A stretch of 64,000 bases of DNA from Brienomyrus brachyistius (GCF_023856365.1 NC_064551.1:64501-128500), one strand, 5' to 3'. Positions 1 through 12,266 are shown, numbered from the stretch's first letter. Numbers and translations are program-made. The notes: generated by a model not told the origin, from the letters alone.

Positions 1-281
1 ACATGTGTGCGGAGTTTGCATGTTCTCCCCATGTCGTCGTGGGGTTTCCTCCGGGTACTCCGGTTTCCCCCCGCAGTCCAAAAACATGCTGAGGCTAATT
101 GGAGTTGCTGAATTGCCCATAGGTGTGCATGTGTGAGTGCATGGTGTGTGAGTGTGCCCTGCGATGGGCTGGCCCCCCATCCTGCGTTGTTCCCTGCCTC
201 GTGCCCATTGATTCCGGGATAGGCTCCGGACCCCCCGCGACCCAATAGGATAAGCGGTTTGGAAAATGGATGGATGGATAA
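1..281 (+). mobile_element. tRNA-derived SINE copy, cut by window edge
   Basis: This is the body and tail of a fish SINE that recurs in this window near 5,957, 34,627, 54,069 and 59,014. Shared blocks are GGAGTTTGCATGTTCTCCCC, a CCGGTTTCCCCCC block, GGGATAGGCTCCGGACC and the end GGATAAGCGGTTTGG followed by (ATGG)n. The tRNA-like head would lie before base 1. The family resembles DANA-like/V-SINE elements of teleosts, which is from memory of the family. No gene is seen here. Confidence 0.85.
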
Positions 282-1586
282 TTTTTTGTTGTTGTTGATA
301 ATTCCTGTCTATGATTCAGATGTTTCAAAACCAAGTATTTGATTTTTATGTTTAGGTACATAAATATATCATATTGAGCAAAAATGTTACTTTCTGTTTA
401 AACATAATTGTATAATTTTATCTGATATTGGATTTATCTAACTAAAATGCTTAAATAACCCTGTTTCAAGAGTGAAAATTTCCATGTAGAGTGCAGCCTA
501 GGGAGATGTTATCTTTTAACTGAAATCCATAGTGCTGTGTGACAGAGTGACTCTGCCTGAATAAAAGGGCAAGGATTATTCTTGTAGGAATGGGGTTGTA
601 AAGACCAACTAAACCCATCTTGTGCTGTTTTAAAAGTTTCCGTCTTTGTTTTTCACAGATTCTCTGATACATCAGTATACAGCATACAGCTCTGAAAAGA
701 ATCAAGAGACCACTCCATATTTTTTAAAAATAGGCATTTTTAAATCATGGTTCTGCTGGCAGAAGGCTGCACTGAGCAGCAAGTTGTTCCTAGGCTCAAA
801 ATATCTGACAGCAGTGAAATCCTCTAAAGCAATAAAGAAGCCCTTCATTAATGAAGAAGCAAAGAAGAGCCAGACTGGAATTTGCAAAAAAAAAAGTATC
901 TTTTACAGAGACACAAACCCATAAATTGAGAAATGAGTAAAACTATATTTTTTACTATGGTCTCTTAATTTTTTTCCAGAGCTCTATGTGCTCACCATCA
1001 TTTTATCTGCTGGGCTTGTGTCTATGAAGGATGCTATGAGCATTGCAGAAATCTCAAATGCATGAAAAGGGCAGAGACAAAAATATTCATGATACTGAGA
1101 TTTTGGAAATCACCTAGAACTACTTTTGTAATATAGTTCTATGTATAGAGCAAAGCAGAAGTTCCAATAATGCCAGCGATGTAGAGAGATGTGCAGTGGA
1201 GGTAGTCAGCTCTTATAAAGAGACACTAATGCAGTTCAGGGAAACATATTTTTGACCAGGAAGTGGGAAGTGGTGGCTAGAAGTGGGGACATAAAGAGAT
1301 CATGAAGCAGCAGTCAGGAGTGAGTAGTCGATGTGATGTGAATCAGAGAAGCATGAGATAAAACACAATGTGTGGACCCTTTCACAAATGGTCTGCTGGA
1401 GGGGGAGGTCACAGACAAAGTGAATTACCTGCACACTAATACCGAAATGGCCATTCTGTAAATACACTCTACAATTATTCAAATATGTCTTTAGTTATCC
1501 AGGGGTGGATCGATGCAAGTCTGGTGCTGATCCCAGAGAACACACCCACATATAGATAGAGCAGGGGCAAGAGTCAAACACCTCCA
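282..1586. other. Intergenic, no gene recognised
   Basis: This is AT-rich sequence. The short open frames, for example around 646-924 on the + strand, show no recognisable domain and no splice-linked partner exon. I see no RNA gene or repeat of note. Confidence 0.5.
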
Positions 1587-2290
1587 CAGTGGTGCAGTGG
1601 TGCCTGCTGAGCCAAAGCATTCTCACATTTATGCAAACACCTCCTCTCAGCAGTGTCTGCTGCAGTGGTGCCTGCTGAGCCAATGCACTCCCACATTTAT
1701 ACAAACATCTCCCCTCAGCAGTGTCTGCTGCAGTGGTGCCTGCTGAGCCAATGCTCTCCCACATTTATACAAACATCTCCCCTCAGCAGTGTCTGCTGCA
1801 GTGGTGCCTGCTGAGCCAATGCTCTCCCACATTTATACAAACATCTCCCCTCAGCAGTGTCTGCTGCAGTGGTGCCTGCTGAGCCAATGCTCTCCCACAT
1901 TTATACAAACATCTCCCCTCAGCAGTGTCTGCTGCAGTGGTGCCTGCTGAGCCAATGCTCTCCCACATTTATACAAACATCTCCCCTCAGCAGTGTCTGC
2001 TGCAGTGGTGCCTGCTGAGCCAATGCTCTCCCACATTTATACAAACATCTCCCCTCAGCAGTGTCTGCTGCAGTGGTGCCTGCTGAGCCAATGCTCTCCC
2101 ACATTTATACAAACATCTCCCCTCAGCAGTGTCTGCTGCAGTGGTGCCTGCTGAGCCAATGCTCTCCCACATTTATACAAACATCTCCCCTCAGCAGTGT
2201 CTGCTGCAGTGGTGCCTGCTGAGCCAATGCTCTCCCACATTTATACAAACATCTCCCCTCAGCAGTGTCTGCTGCAGTGCTGTCTGCTGA
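1587..2290. repeat. 68-bp minisatellite, about 10 copies
   Basis: The unit contains CAGTGGTGCCTGCTGAGCCA, then CTCCCACATTTATACAAACA, then CAGCAGTGTCTGCTG. It repeats every 68 bp with very few differences. The first two copies are the most diverged, and the last ends in a GTGCTGTCTGCTGAG variant. Each unit holds the short inverted repeat CAGCAGTGTCTGCTG. Because 68 is not a multiple of three, the open frames seen here are artefacts of the repeat. Confidence 0.95.
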
Positions 2291-2344
2291 GCCAGTGATT
2301 ATCTTGTTACATAGCCAGTTATCAAGCTTCCATTTTATATTAAG

Positions 2345-2640
2345 CATGTGAACAGTCAGTTTTTGAAGTTGGTAGGAAAAATGGGCCAGTGTAAGGATCG
2401 GAGTGACTTTGACAAGGGCCAGATTGTGATTGCCAGAAGACTAGATCAGAGCTTCTCCAAAATGGCTGGTCATATGGGGTGTTCCCAGTATGCAGTAGTC
2501 AGTTCCTACCAAAAGTTGTCCAAGAAAGGCAAACTAGCGAACCAGCAACTGGGTCATGGGCATCCAAGGCTCACTGATATGTGCGTGGGGAGTGAATACT
2601 TGCCCATCTGGTTCAACCCCACAGGAGAGCTACTGTAGGA
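2345..2640 (+). pseudogene. Tc1/mariner transposase N-terminal fragment
   Basis: The conceptual product starts with a Tc1-type helix-turn-helix: [20 protein letters not shown], then [20 protein letters not shown] and a GHGHPRLTD stretch. These match the paired-like DNA-binding region of fish Tc1 transposases. The catalytic DDE part is absent: the frame ends at a TAG near 2,636 and the similarity stops. It is therefore a dead fragment. Confidence 0.85.
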
Positions 2641-3338
2641 TCCATGATTTCCATGATGTGGGAAACTAGCACAGAATCACCTAATTGACCGTGTCAGGTG
2701 TAGGTACCAGTGATGCACGGATCCATTCACGAACGACCCAAACTGCCAACAAGGTAAAGAACTGAGAACTTAGTTTTTATAAGCTGCCAAACTGAAAAAA
2801 CTGAGACAAAACTGCATCTTTGAGATCTTGTAAAAGCACCATATAAAGAAAATGTAGTATTATTATTAACTGGATACAGGCAATAGAGACAGAATGTAAC
2901 TCTGAAAAGTGTGAGACTTTTCTCTCCTTTACAGGCTCATTCATTTTTTCTTTTGCCAGCTTATGAAAACTTAAAATTTGTAACAGATCAAAATAAATTC
3001 AGGTTTTGAAAAAAATAAAACGGAATTTGAGAAGAAATTGAAAAAATCCACAGGGCCCTACTACTGTAGTACAAATTGCTGGTTACAGTGCTGTGCAGGG
3101 TTTCACTAAGCCGCTAACTGCTAATTAGCAAAGCAATTTTTTCTCATTAGCAGTGTAGTGTTTCCGTTAACTTTGCAAACCGTTAGCATACTACTTAGCT
3201 TTAATTAAATTTAGTTCAGTTCATTGTACATCGGCTAACATTTCTTTGCAGGTAAATTAAGTTTAATGGTCACAAATGTTTGTAAATCTATGTTGCCCCT
3301 TAAGTCCCTTAAGGAGATTTTTTTTTATCTTGAGTGCA
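2641..3338. other. Intergenic, AT-rich
   Basis: No gene or clear repeat is visible. There are scattered poly(A) and poly(T) tracts. Confidence 0.4.
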
Positions 3339-4157
3339 CAAGATAATTCACTATAAATTCAAATGCACACAGAGAGTGTGTACTGGACAGAATTAATCTA
3401 ATCAAGCTTTATTTTCACATTAGAATGCCATACAATGAAATTCTTGCTGCTATTGGATGGGGCGCTAAGTGTCAACCGCTCATTTTTGTGCACAAAATAC
3501 ATTCTGTGCCACAAAAAGCATTTAATAAGGAAATCAATTAAAAATCAATTGCTGTGTTTTGTCCACAGAGAGACACTCTTAATTATGTAACTCCAGTTAC
3601 ATTTTGTCCACGAAAGCAGAAAGACTTCACTTTCTTTCATGCACAGAAATCAAATGTAATGTTTAATTTTGTGCACAGAATTGACAGCACCACCATGCAT
3701 TTGATGGAGAGGAGAAAGTTATTTCATTCACAAAATACATTAAATAAATACATCAAATAAATACATTCATTTTCTCTACAAAATGCATTTCGTGAGTGAT
3801 CATAAATGATTTTACAAACAAAATGTTTGTCATAAATGATACACAGTCAATTCCTGGACAAAACTGATTCTGTGGAATCACGTAATGTTTTTGTGGAACA
3901 AAGAAATTCCTTTTGTCTGTCTCCTGTTGCTGAGTCAGGAAAGGCACCAATAAGGCATTTTATCCCCAAAATGATTGATTTTGTCATTGAATAATGTTTT
4001 TTGTCAATACAAGAGCTTACAACAGCAGCAAGAATTTCATTGTATGATATTCTAATAGGAAAATGGAAGTTGTTTAGCTTAATTCTGTCCATTTTATGGT
4101 CTCTCTTTGTATCTGAGGCCAGATGAAATGCATACAAATTTATAGTAAATTATCTTG
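3339..4157. mobile_element. Foldback/MITE-like element with long inverted ends
   Basis: The left arm, about 3,339-3,460, is repeated in reverse complement at about 4,022-4,157. Matched blocks include CAAGATAATTCACTATAAA against its complement at 4,140-4,157, GGACAGAATTAA near 3,388 against TTAATTCTGTCC near 4,080, and ATACAATGAAATTCTTGCTG near 3,430 against its complement at 4,022-4,042. The interior is rich in short variants of TTTTGTGCACA and ACAAAATNCATT on both strands. No transposase frame is present, so I read it as non-autonomous. The superfamily is not assigned. Confidence 0.7.
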
Positions 4158-5389
4158 CCGAAAAAGTTTTTTTTTTTACTTTCTGTTTTTATAAAACGCA
4201 CTTTGATATGTTGATGAAAATGAAAAGTTTGTTCTGTTTTCCTTATTACAGAAAGTTTGAAAATGGCTGTATATGTATAAGTTATGCAACACATCAAAGA
4301 AACAGTGGCGTGATGTGACCTCCACAGGACGATGTGAGCAGCGTGGCTTTAATCTTCCTGATGTTACACAGCCACGTTGAGCATTGTGCACATCTACATT
4401 GACCCTGATAATGCACAGCCAAGATCTTCACATCACATCTACTTATCTTCAAAAGACTGCTGTGAGGTGTTTCTCTCACTAGACTGTACTGTGTTGCCTA
4501 AAAATAATGGCAGTACTCAACATGGAATTGCCATTTGTATTATGCGTGAATTGAAACTTTAATGATCTTTTTTGGACAATGAAGAATCGTCTCTATTATT
4601 AAGTCCATATGCCTGTATACAAGTTCTGCAAATTCTCATAAAGATGTTGCCTTCGTCACGGAAGTATTGCCTTCACGCTACAGGAAGATTGACATTAACT
4701 GACAGCTGTCATGAGTGTCTGATTTTAATGGTTTGATGTGAAACTTCAGTCAGCTGTTTTTAGTTTTTAACTGGAGAAAAACAACCTAAGTATGGTTGTG
4801 TTATATACTGAATATTGCCACAATCTTCCAGATAATGATGAACTCACTGAGCTCAGCATAAGGCAGAAAAAGATGCAGACATATGTCCCCTTTTGCTGTA
4901 CTTCTGCTTTTTGTGTTCCAGGGCTACCCTGAACCTCCTGTCTATGTTTAGGGTCTGAAGGATGACGTGGCGGCCCCACAGGAAACTGGACATAAATCAG
5001 AGCAGGGCTAATTTCAACTCTCTAAAACTGGATTCAGTCTGTGTTCAGACCAGGGTCCGGTTCCACAACTGCTCTTAAGTTCCCCTTCGAGGATGAAAAG
5101 TGACGACAGCACAGGATTTACCCTGGTTAACACTAGGTGGCTCGTAACCATTGGTAACACCCAACACTGGACAGCAGTGAGGTCTTTTGTTATTTCTATC
5201 TTCAGTAGTAGTAAATGAATCTGCTTATTGAGAAGCTTGCTGTGAACCATATAGAATAGGCTACAAAATACGAGCTTCACAAATTCCAGAGGGGTGTATA
5301 TTATATATTGATCCAATTAATTTTGTTTTTCTTTCTTGAGTGCTGAAGGTAGCACGTGTTCTGGTGGAAAAAGGAAGAACACGATCAAG
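4158..5389. other. Intergenic, no gene recognised
   Basis: No domain-bearing frame, RNA gene or strong repeat is seen. Confidence 0.4.
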
Positions 5390-5590
5390 TTTTCTCCCAC
5401 AGTCCAATGGCATGCAGTTTTAGTCACTTGGCATCTCTAAATGCTCTGTTATGTGTACAAGCATGTCCCCTGTAATGCACCGGCATCCTGTATGTGCTCC
5501 ACTCTGCCTCATGCCGTGTGCATTCCAGGATAGGCCTCAGGTACTCTGTGACCCTAATTAAAATGCTAAGGGAAATGAAGAAATGAAATG
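5390..5590 (+). mobile_element. Old diverged SINE copy
   Basis: The order CTCCCACAGTCCAATGGCATG, CCCTGTAATGCACCGGCATCC and CATTCCAGGATAGGC matches the SINE body seen at 1-281, but with many substitutions. No tail repeat remains. Confidence 0.5.
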
Positions 5591-5941
5591 TAAAAAAGGT
5601 TAGTACACCATATTGTAAAGTAAATGAACAGCTGGGGGGAAACAAACATAATCTTCAGCTTCTGGACGGAGGAGAGGGACTGACAGTACCTTGAACCCCG
5701 GTCCTTGGTTCTCCTCTTCATGACAAAGCTCCCCATAATTAACAATTGACTGACAGTTGAGCTCTGACCCTAACTGGACTTTCTCAATTCTGTTCTTGTT
5801 TTATTCACTTTTTTCTTCTAGCTTGGTTTTGCCAGCTACCCAGTTTGCTGAAACCCTTGATAAAAGATGTCGGTCTTGATGCCGGTCCATTACAGCATAA
5901 GAGCCACTCTGGAATTTGTTAATTTTGGAATTTGTCCCCAA

Positions 5942-6254
5942 GACATCTTGGGAGGGCCCTGCGGTGGGCTGGCCCCCCATCCTGGGTTGTTCTCTGCCTC
6001 GTGCTCATTGTTCCTGGGATAGGCTCCGGACCCCCCGTGACCCAGTAGGATAACAACAACAACAACAACAAATTTATTTTTATATAGCGCATTATCACAA
6101 CATTACATTGTCTCAAAGCACTTTACAGTATCCTCACCCAAAGCCCCCAGTGAGTAAGCCATAGGCGACAGTGGCAAGGAAAAACTCCCTAGAAGGAAGA
6201 AACCTTGAGAAAGCGGTTTGGAAAATGGATGGATGGATGGACATCTTGGGAGGG
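5942..6254 (+). mobile_element. SINE copy with target duplication and nested insert
   Basis: A 5-prime truncated SINE, beginning with CCCTGCGGTGGGCTGGCC, ends in (ATGG)n near 6,239. It is flanked by the perfect 15-bp direct repeat GACATCTTGGGAGGG at 5,942-5,956 and 6,240-6,254. Its 3-prime motif GGATAAGCGG is split after GGATA by about 159 bp of another short repeat. Confidence 0.88.
6053..6211 (-). mobile_element. Second short interspersed repeat nested in SINE
   Basis: The insert begins with (ACA)n, then TTTATTTTTATATAGCGC, CAAAGCACTTTACAGTATCC, AAAGCCCCCAGTGAG and AGAAGGAAGAAACCTTGAG. Related sequence occurs near 20,880, 32,700 and 63,950. The (ACA)n end reads as a (TGT)n tail on the minus strand. 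Confidence 0.7.
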
Positions 6255-6687
6255 ACAAACGATAGAGCATTTGCTTGCATTTATTCTGCATGGCTAATCA
6301 AATGGTCACCCAGACACACCCAGAAGTCAGAAATGCTTCAAAATTAGTGGGAACAAATCCAGCGATTATACTACAGTGGGGGATTCTGGAAAAAGTGTGA
6401 ATGTCACCTGACCTTAGCATGGTCCCATGTTCCCAGATATGATTTGGTTTAATTACTGATTTGGTTTAATTATGTTCTTGATTCACTATGTTACAGTATC
6501 AGTCACAACTTGATGAGGAGCACAATGTAAAACATTTCAAGATTTTCAATAGCTGACATCTACGAGAGCACAGGGACGCTTAGATCCAGCCCACTGTCAA
6601 TATTTGATAGATCACTGGGATAAATATTTAAACTACAGCAAAAAGAATATTTATCAAAGATGTTCTTCTGACAAAAAGCCTTCGTTC

Positions 6688-6741
6688 CCTCTCTCTATCT
6701 CTCTATCCCTCTCTCTCTCTATCCCTCTCTCTCTCTCTGTT
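6688..6741. repeat. TC-rich simple repeat
   Basis: This is a pyrimidine run of CTCT and CCCTCTCTCTAT units in otherwise unremarkable intergenic DNA. Confidence 0.85.
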
Positions 6742-7027
6742 TTCCTTTTTAGTTCAGGATACACCAGCGGTGTCATGCCTCTTACTTTGCTACCTCCTGA
6801 CCCCTTGAAATCCCTATTGCTGAGCAGCTGAAAGTCTCCAATGCTCCAGCAAACTGAAGTTTATTCCAACCCTCACACCAGGAACATACATTATTAAATA
6901 AGATGAGCACAGGTGACTGTGTGTAGTTGCACTGCTGTGTTTTGGAGGGGGAGGAGAACTTATTATACAAATGTGTACAAGAATTCTTTTTCTATATTCA
7001 GTATAAATGATGTTGGAGTATATAAAA

Positions 7028-7095
7028 CACACAAATAAAGTGCTTTGGGGTGACTCTGTTGTGAAAGGTGCTATATAAAAATAATTTGCAACTCA
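7028..7095 (+). repeat. Tail of interspersed repeat
   Basis: The stretch AAGTGCTTTGGGGTGACTC followed by TGTGAAAGGTGCTATATAAA reappears near 63,735-63,780. It is the 3-prime part of a common fish interspersed repeat. Confidence 0.5.
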
Positions 7096-7437
7096 ATTGA
7101 AATTGTTTCTCAGTGAGACAAGCACTGACCCACGAAGATTATATACCACATTATACTGGGTCTTATTAGCTAATAATATCATTTGAAGCTACAGCTGGAT
7201 ACACGATTGATTCTTTGTCTTATCAAGGTGATATCACATGTCAGGACAGAGACTAGTCTTGGACTCGCCCTTGAACCTATAAAACGTGTTTCCAGTGCCT
7301 TGACCTGACATTGCTTGATATCTACAAAATAACTATTCTGAGTTTTTTAAACATTTGCCCCCCTTCCAAAAAATAGACCATACATTTACATTATTAAGTC
7401 ATGTCTCTCGAAATATCAATCTTTCGCCTACATTCTG

Positions 7438-7506
7438 GATAATAATGATGATGATGATGAGGATGATGATTATTATTATTATTATAATTATTGTTGTTGT
7501 CGTTGA
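7438..7506. repeat. Trinucleotide microsatellite (ATG/ATT/GTT)
   Basis: Consecutive GATGAT, TATTAT and TTGTTG triplets form an impure trinucleotide array about 0.9 kb upstream of the JDP2 promoter. Confidence 0.85.
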
Positions 7507-8379
7507 TATGTAATTTCTACCTGAGTCATAGTTCACTATACAAAACAATAAATTATATACCATATATGGTTTCAAAAAACAGACATGCATGTTAAATAGG
7601 AAACAGATCCCTAAAGGCCTCTCCAATAAACAAACAAAAACAAAATAAATAAAACAGCAGACTGGACACAAGCAGCGGTCACTAGGAAACAACAGAAATA
7701 TGCCTAGCTGGAGTTATTGCTGTTTTGTTATTTACAGACTGGCTGCAGTATCATGTTATATCCTCAGATAACTTTTCACATGCTATATATAGGGCACCGT
7801 TTGAATGGAAGCTAGATCCAACCAGATGTGGCATCTCTGTTTAGACACCCAGGACTAGGTTTCCTTGGCGGGGCTAAAACTACCGCACAGCCGTGTCTTT
7901 CTGTGTACGCCGCGGAAGACGTGCAAGCACCTTTTTGGTAATAAAATACGAGAATGTCCCGCGACCCCGGCACAGGTGCAGTACGATTAATACACCATGC
8001 ATATGGTAACCTTGTAACGTGGATATAAAAACATTAAAGGAGTTAGACAGACATCTTTTGATTATGTGACTTATTTTCTTGGATTGTTTATGCTTTTATT
8101 CGTGGTTAATCTCTGTAAATCGATTGCCTTTGCTATCTACCAGATACATTCAAATGCGCCCGGTGCGCGTTTACTGAAGCCGGCGGGTTTCACACGCGTG
8201 GCCGGGCTGCCAGAGAGCTTTCCGCAGGCGGGACTCCGCGGCTTATGTTGTGTTTTCTTGTTGCTATGGGGTGGAGCGAAACAGACCTTTTTTTCGCCCT
8301 TCGTTTCTGTACAGACGCTCGGCCGTATTTTTACATCCCTGCTTACGTCTGTCTAGCGAAAAAAAAAGTTCCGCATTCC

Positions 8380-8440
8380 CAAACCCTCCCAGTTAGAAAT
8401 CTGTATATAAAAACGGGCTGATGCAACGGCGTTTTAGTCT
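8380..8440 (+). promoter_or_regulatory. JDP2: JDP2 TATA-box promoter
   Basis: TATATAAAAA at 8,404-8,413 lies about 97 bp before a strong splice donor, in a CpG-rich stretch (about 8,140-9,310) that contrasts with its AT-rich surroundings. A start site near 8,435 would give a 5-prime UTR exon ending at 8,510. TATA and donor are seen directly; the start site is inferred from spacing. Confidence 0.55.
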
Positions 8441-8510
8441 CAAAATCTACAGCCGACCTTCAGCTGACCTGAAAAGAGGAATTATACGTTTGATTTACAG
8501 CCAGAGTCAG
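8435..8510 (+). other. JDP2: JDP2 non-coding first exon (inferred)
   Basis: The proposed 5-prime UTR exon ends CCAGAGTCAG and is followed by the donor GTAAAT at 8,511. It contains no ATG-led frame joining the protein. The first coding exon begins at an acceptor at 14,541, so intron 1 would be about 6.0 kb. The 5-prime limit is an estimate. Confidence 0.5.
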
Positions 8511-9423
8511 GTAAATGCAAGGCAAAATAAAACTTTTTACGATTTGTTTAGCTAGTTCGCTGGGTCGCGCGTGTGGAGTTTAGCAACTTTTATGGCATTT
8601 TTACTCTTTGCGGGAGCTATGCGATGAATCGATAAACTGTGGGGGTCCTAAAGGAGACTGCAAGTGTTGCATGTATAGTCTCTCGGTTATATCTGTGCAT
8701 TGGTTTGAAGGGGTCTGCATGACTTTATTATCCCTTGACTGTGTGATATATTGCATTTTCTATTAGCCTATGCGTTGTCTGTCACCTGTGAGCTGGCTGA
8801 CCGCTAATCACACGGGCAGGCTGCCGTATGCTGTCAGTTTCCAAACTCTAATATACAACAGTGTGTATACAACCGAGACACGAAGCCGATGCAACGCAGG
8901 CAAATGGCCGTGACGGGTTTCAGATGAAAGAGGGGAAGGTTGGACGTTTCGGGGATCAGTGTTTCAGTGATTTCTCGGAGGGGGTGGTGGGCTTTGCGCT
9001 TTCTGTGCTGTTAACCGGGACATGAACCTTCAAGCTCTGTGCCGATCTCTTAATGAACTTCCGCGCTTAGATCAGATCGTCCGGTTTGTACTTTTGATGA
9101 AGGCGATCCTGACTGAATGCACGCTGTCGTAGTGCTCGGCTCTCGGATGGCGTGTTCCGGCACCGGTGACGTGCGGCACCTCGGCGGCCCCGGCGCAGCG
9201 TAGTCCCTGGGCATGGCGTACAGAGGAGCCGCTGCTTTCCTTTCGCTTTCCAGCGGCCCCCTGGCTCTTTCACTACCCAGGAGGGAATATCCAGCGCCAG
9301 GAGTATTGTGAAATGAATGCGGTGGTGACCTTAATGTGGAAGGACAAATGAAGGCGATACTATGGAAGGAATAATAGACACGTCGGCTGCAATAATATTT
9401 TGTGAAGCACAGTTTAGATTTTC

Positions 9424-9515
<92 letters not shown>

Positions 9516-9523
9516 TGTGTGTG

Positions 9524-9557
<34 letters not shown>

Positions 9558-11700
9558 TGTATATCTATCTATATCTATATATAGATACACACGTTGTGCT
9601 TCCTCGGATATTTACTGATTTGGTTTAATTACGTTTCCCTGCAGTTTTTGTGTGGTAGGGAAGCGCATACGGGAGAGCGATTTAGACTCAGTTCAGTTAG
9701 ATATCCTTCTGCAACATAGCTGCATTTTTGTTTAGTTTCTTAACTGTACCTTTAACCCTGTGCCTACATTTTTGGGTTTAGTTCATGAATTGGGAGATTA
9801 AAAAAAAAATGTTGCACAAATTTGATTTATTCCATGCACACACAGACACACACATGCACACATATTGGCTGTAACAAGTTATTAGTATTTTAAAGTGATG
9901 TCGCTGTATCAGCAAAATCTGTCTCGAGAGTTCAGTTTTAGTTAGATTCAGTCAGTATAATAACTATGAAATGGGGCTTATTTTTCTATGATTAGGTACC
10001 TAGACTAATTTCAGCCTTTTATACCACTGCGGGCATCCGGAATTAGGTTGTAATTTTAATATGTTGTCGTTTTTGATTCGCAGTCACCATACCTAGGCAT
10101 TAACAACCTAAATATCATCTATGAGATCCCAATCAAGTTGTGAACAGCAGAGTGAATGCATGTTGGTGCATTTAAGGAAAGAGCCTTTACTCTGGATTAC
10201 AGGTAGAATGGGAGTGACTCCCCATTGCTAATGGCTAATGTTAAACATGAGTGCTTATTGTCCACGACGCATCTCCTCACACGACATGTATCATATTGGG
10301 TGCCGTTGCTGGTGAAGTGCTCTCTTTGTGGTCCTCTGCTTGTTGATGGCCTGTGATCATTTGCCACATCTGCACTAATGCCCCTCGAATACCCGCGGGA
10401 AAGCACATCTGAGCAGCATTAAGGGATGTGTTGCCACCTTCCCTGACTTGATTCTATCACAACATAGTTTCCACGTAGATGGGATGGCACTGCAGATTAA
10501 TGGAAAGGCAGTGGAGGCCTAGCAGTCATGGAGAGCTGACTGGGGGAGGGGGGTGGAGGTGTATTTTAAGCAGAGACGCCTTGCAGAGATGTGGACCAGC
10601 CCTCTGGAGACTGAGCAGAGTGGATCTGCTGCCGCCAGATGTCGTGGTAACTGCATGGTTCTGTCAGCTGTAGGGGCTGGGATTGTCTGTCTGGTGGGAT
10701 CCCCTGACATGGCCGCATGGCAGAGCAGCAGCCCTGTTATACAGGAGCTCTGTGCATTGCAAATAATTCACAGGGCAAGAATATTGCGCAGACTTAGCCC
10801 AACATTATAATAAACACGGTTGAGAAACGGTACTACTTTTTTCCTTCTGTTTTTTTTTTTTGTATTATTTCCAGATGATCTTGCTCATTTAGAGGAACTT
10901 TGGAGTGCATCTCGTGAAAAAGTATTCACCCCTCCTCTTTGCTCATACTTTCTCTATCTGATATTATGGAAATGCCAAAATGTGTAACACCCCCACTGGG
11001 GCAGATAATCAGAAGCCATGCAGAAAGCGGAGCAGCCGTCTGTGGTTTCTGTTGTGGGGCGATGAAGAAACATTGAAATGTATCTTATTTCAGGCTGTGA
11101 CCATTAAGGCCAGGCCTGTCTGGGAAGCTGTTGGGGGGGGGGATTACCTTGACCTTGCTGGAAAACCTGTCGTTGGCTAATGTTTTCTACAAAGGTTTTA
11201 CACCTTGGTGCCCAGAAATGGGACATGATTCCAAAATTCTTCTGAAGGATCCTTTTCATTTAATCTTGTCCTGCAGACCTCCTGGCTACTATAACATTTG
11301 AGTGTCTAAGTATTCTGTAAAACATGACTTTTGTCTCTTTGAATCGCAGTGGGTGGAATGTGTTTGTGCAGGCCAATTATCTGGCGAATTAATGCAAAGG
11401 GTGAGTTACCCAGTTTTGGTGGGGAGTGGTGTTTTAGATGCTTCCACTCTGAAAGGAATAATCAAATTAAAGTTGAGAACCCTAGAACGATATACCTTTC
11501 TGAGCGTTTTGTCACAGGCCCAGACAAATGGATTTTCCAATGGTTAAGCTGTGGTGGAATAGATTACACTTGTTTTCATCCTGTACCACAGAATGAAAAA
11601 AGAAACAAAAAAAAACATTTTTTGTCCTATTTTGTCAAGATATAAAAATAAGCTGCTGGAATGGACTGGGGCTGTGAGGGCCTGTTTCTGCGGAAAGCTT
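8511..11700 (+). other. JDP2: JDP2 intron 1, 5-prime half
   Basis: CpG-rich sequence continues to about 9,310. A compound CA-type microsatellite follows, and then ordinary intronic sequence. I see no conserved exon. Confidence 0.5.
9426..9590. repeat. Compound microsatellite (TG)n-(TATG)n-(ATCT)n
   Basis: About 50 TG units with a short GCGCGC interruption pass into TATG and then TATC repeats. The alternating purine-pyrimidine tract can adopt Z-DNA. It lies about 0.9 kb downstream of the JDP2 first exon. Confidence 0.97.
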
Positions 11701-11721
11701 GTGGGCGGCACATGCACTTTG

Positions 11722-11890
11722 TGACGTCTCAGCCTCTCAGCAGCTCTGAGACACAGGCTGGGAGTCACAGCTGAGCACCGAGCCACATGGAGCTGCTGAA
11801 CTGTCCCTCTTATAAGCCGCTTCAACCCTCCCTGCACTCAGCTCACGTTTTTTACGTGGTGGCTGATATTGACAGCTTTATAAAGGGGAA
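11722..11890 (+). promoter_or_regulatory. JDP2: Possible internal JDP2 promoter
   Basis: The CRE-like octamer TGACGTCT at 11,722 is followed by CTTATAAGC near 11,810 and TTTATAAAGGGG near 11,876. The local GC content is raised. This resembles an alternative start upstream of the coding exons, but no exon-donor pair was securely identified. Low confidence. Confidence 0.25.
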
Positions 11891-12266
11891 ACTGCTTCAG
11901 ACTAGGCAGAAAAAAAGCTTGTCACAAGGGTGAAATGAATGTAAAAGTGATTTTGTCTGTTATAAACATGTTGGGTGTTTGAAACCCTGAACTTCGCAGT
12001 AAAAGAGCAGTGTGTGCCTTTGTGCTCCAGTCACTTTTTGCAGCCAGGGCTCAGTCAGAGGGACACACGACTGAGTCTGTGAATTCCTTTTAAGTATGAT
12101 GCAAGCAGCCCATGTGACTTCAGCAAGCCTTGGTTTTGAAAACGGAGGTGGGTTGTGTTACATGGAATTGATTCGTCCCCCGCAACAAAGCGGGGACTGG
12201 CTGGGAGCCATTGCCTCTTTCGTGTTTGGTGCAAGTTATTCCAACACAGCTGAGTGGTGTGAATGT

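Noticed and set aside
646..924. 92-codon frame with lysine-rich end
   Set aside because: No recognised domain, biased AT composition, and no splice-linked partner.
1495..2347. CRISPR-like regular repeats
   Set aside because: Units are contiguous 68-bp minisatellite copies without unique spacers, and the genome is a vertebrate.
8066..8356. 96-codon frame beside the JDP2 promoter
   Set aside because: It precedes the TATA box, has no homology I recognise, and probably reflects the CpG-rich composition.
9362..9628. Cysteine-valine repeat protein frames
   Set aside because: They are translations of the (TG)n microsatellite.
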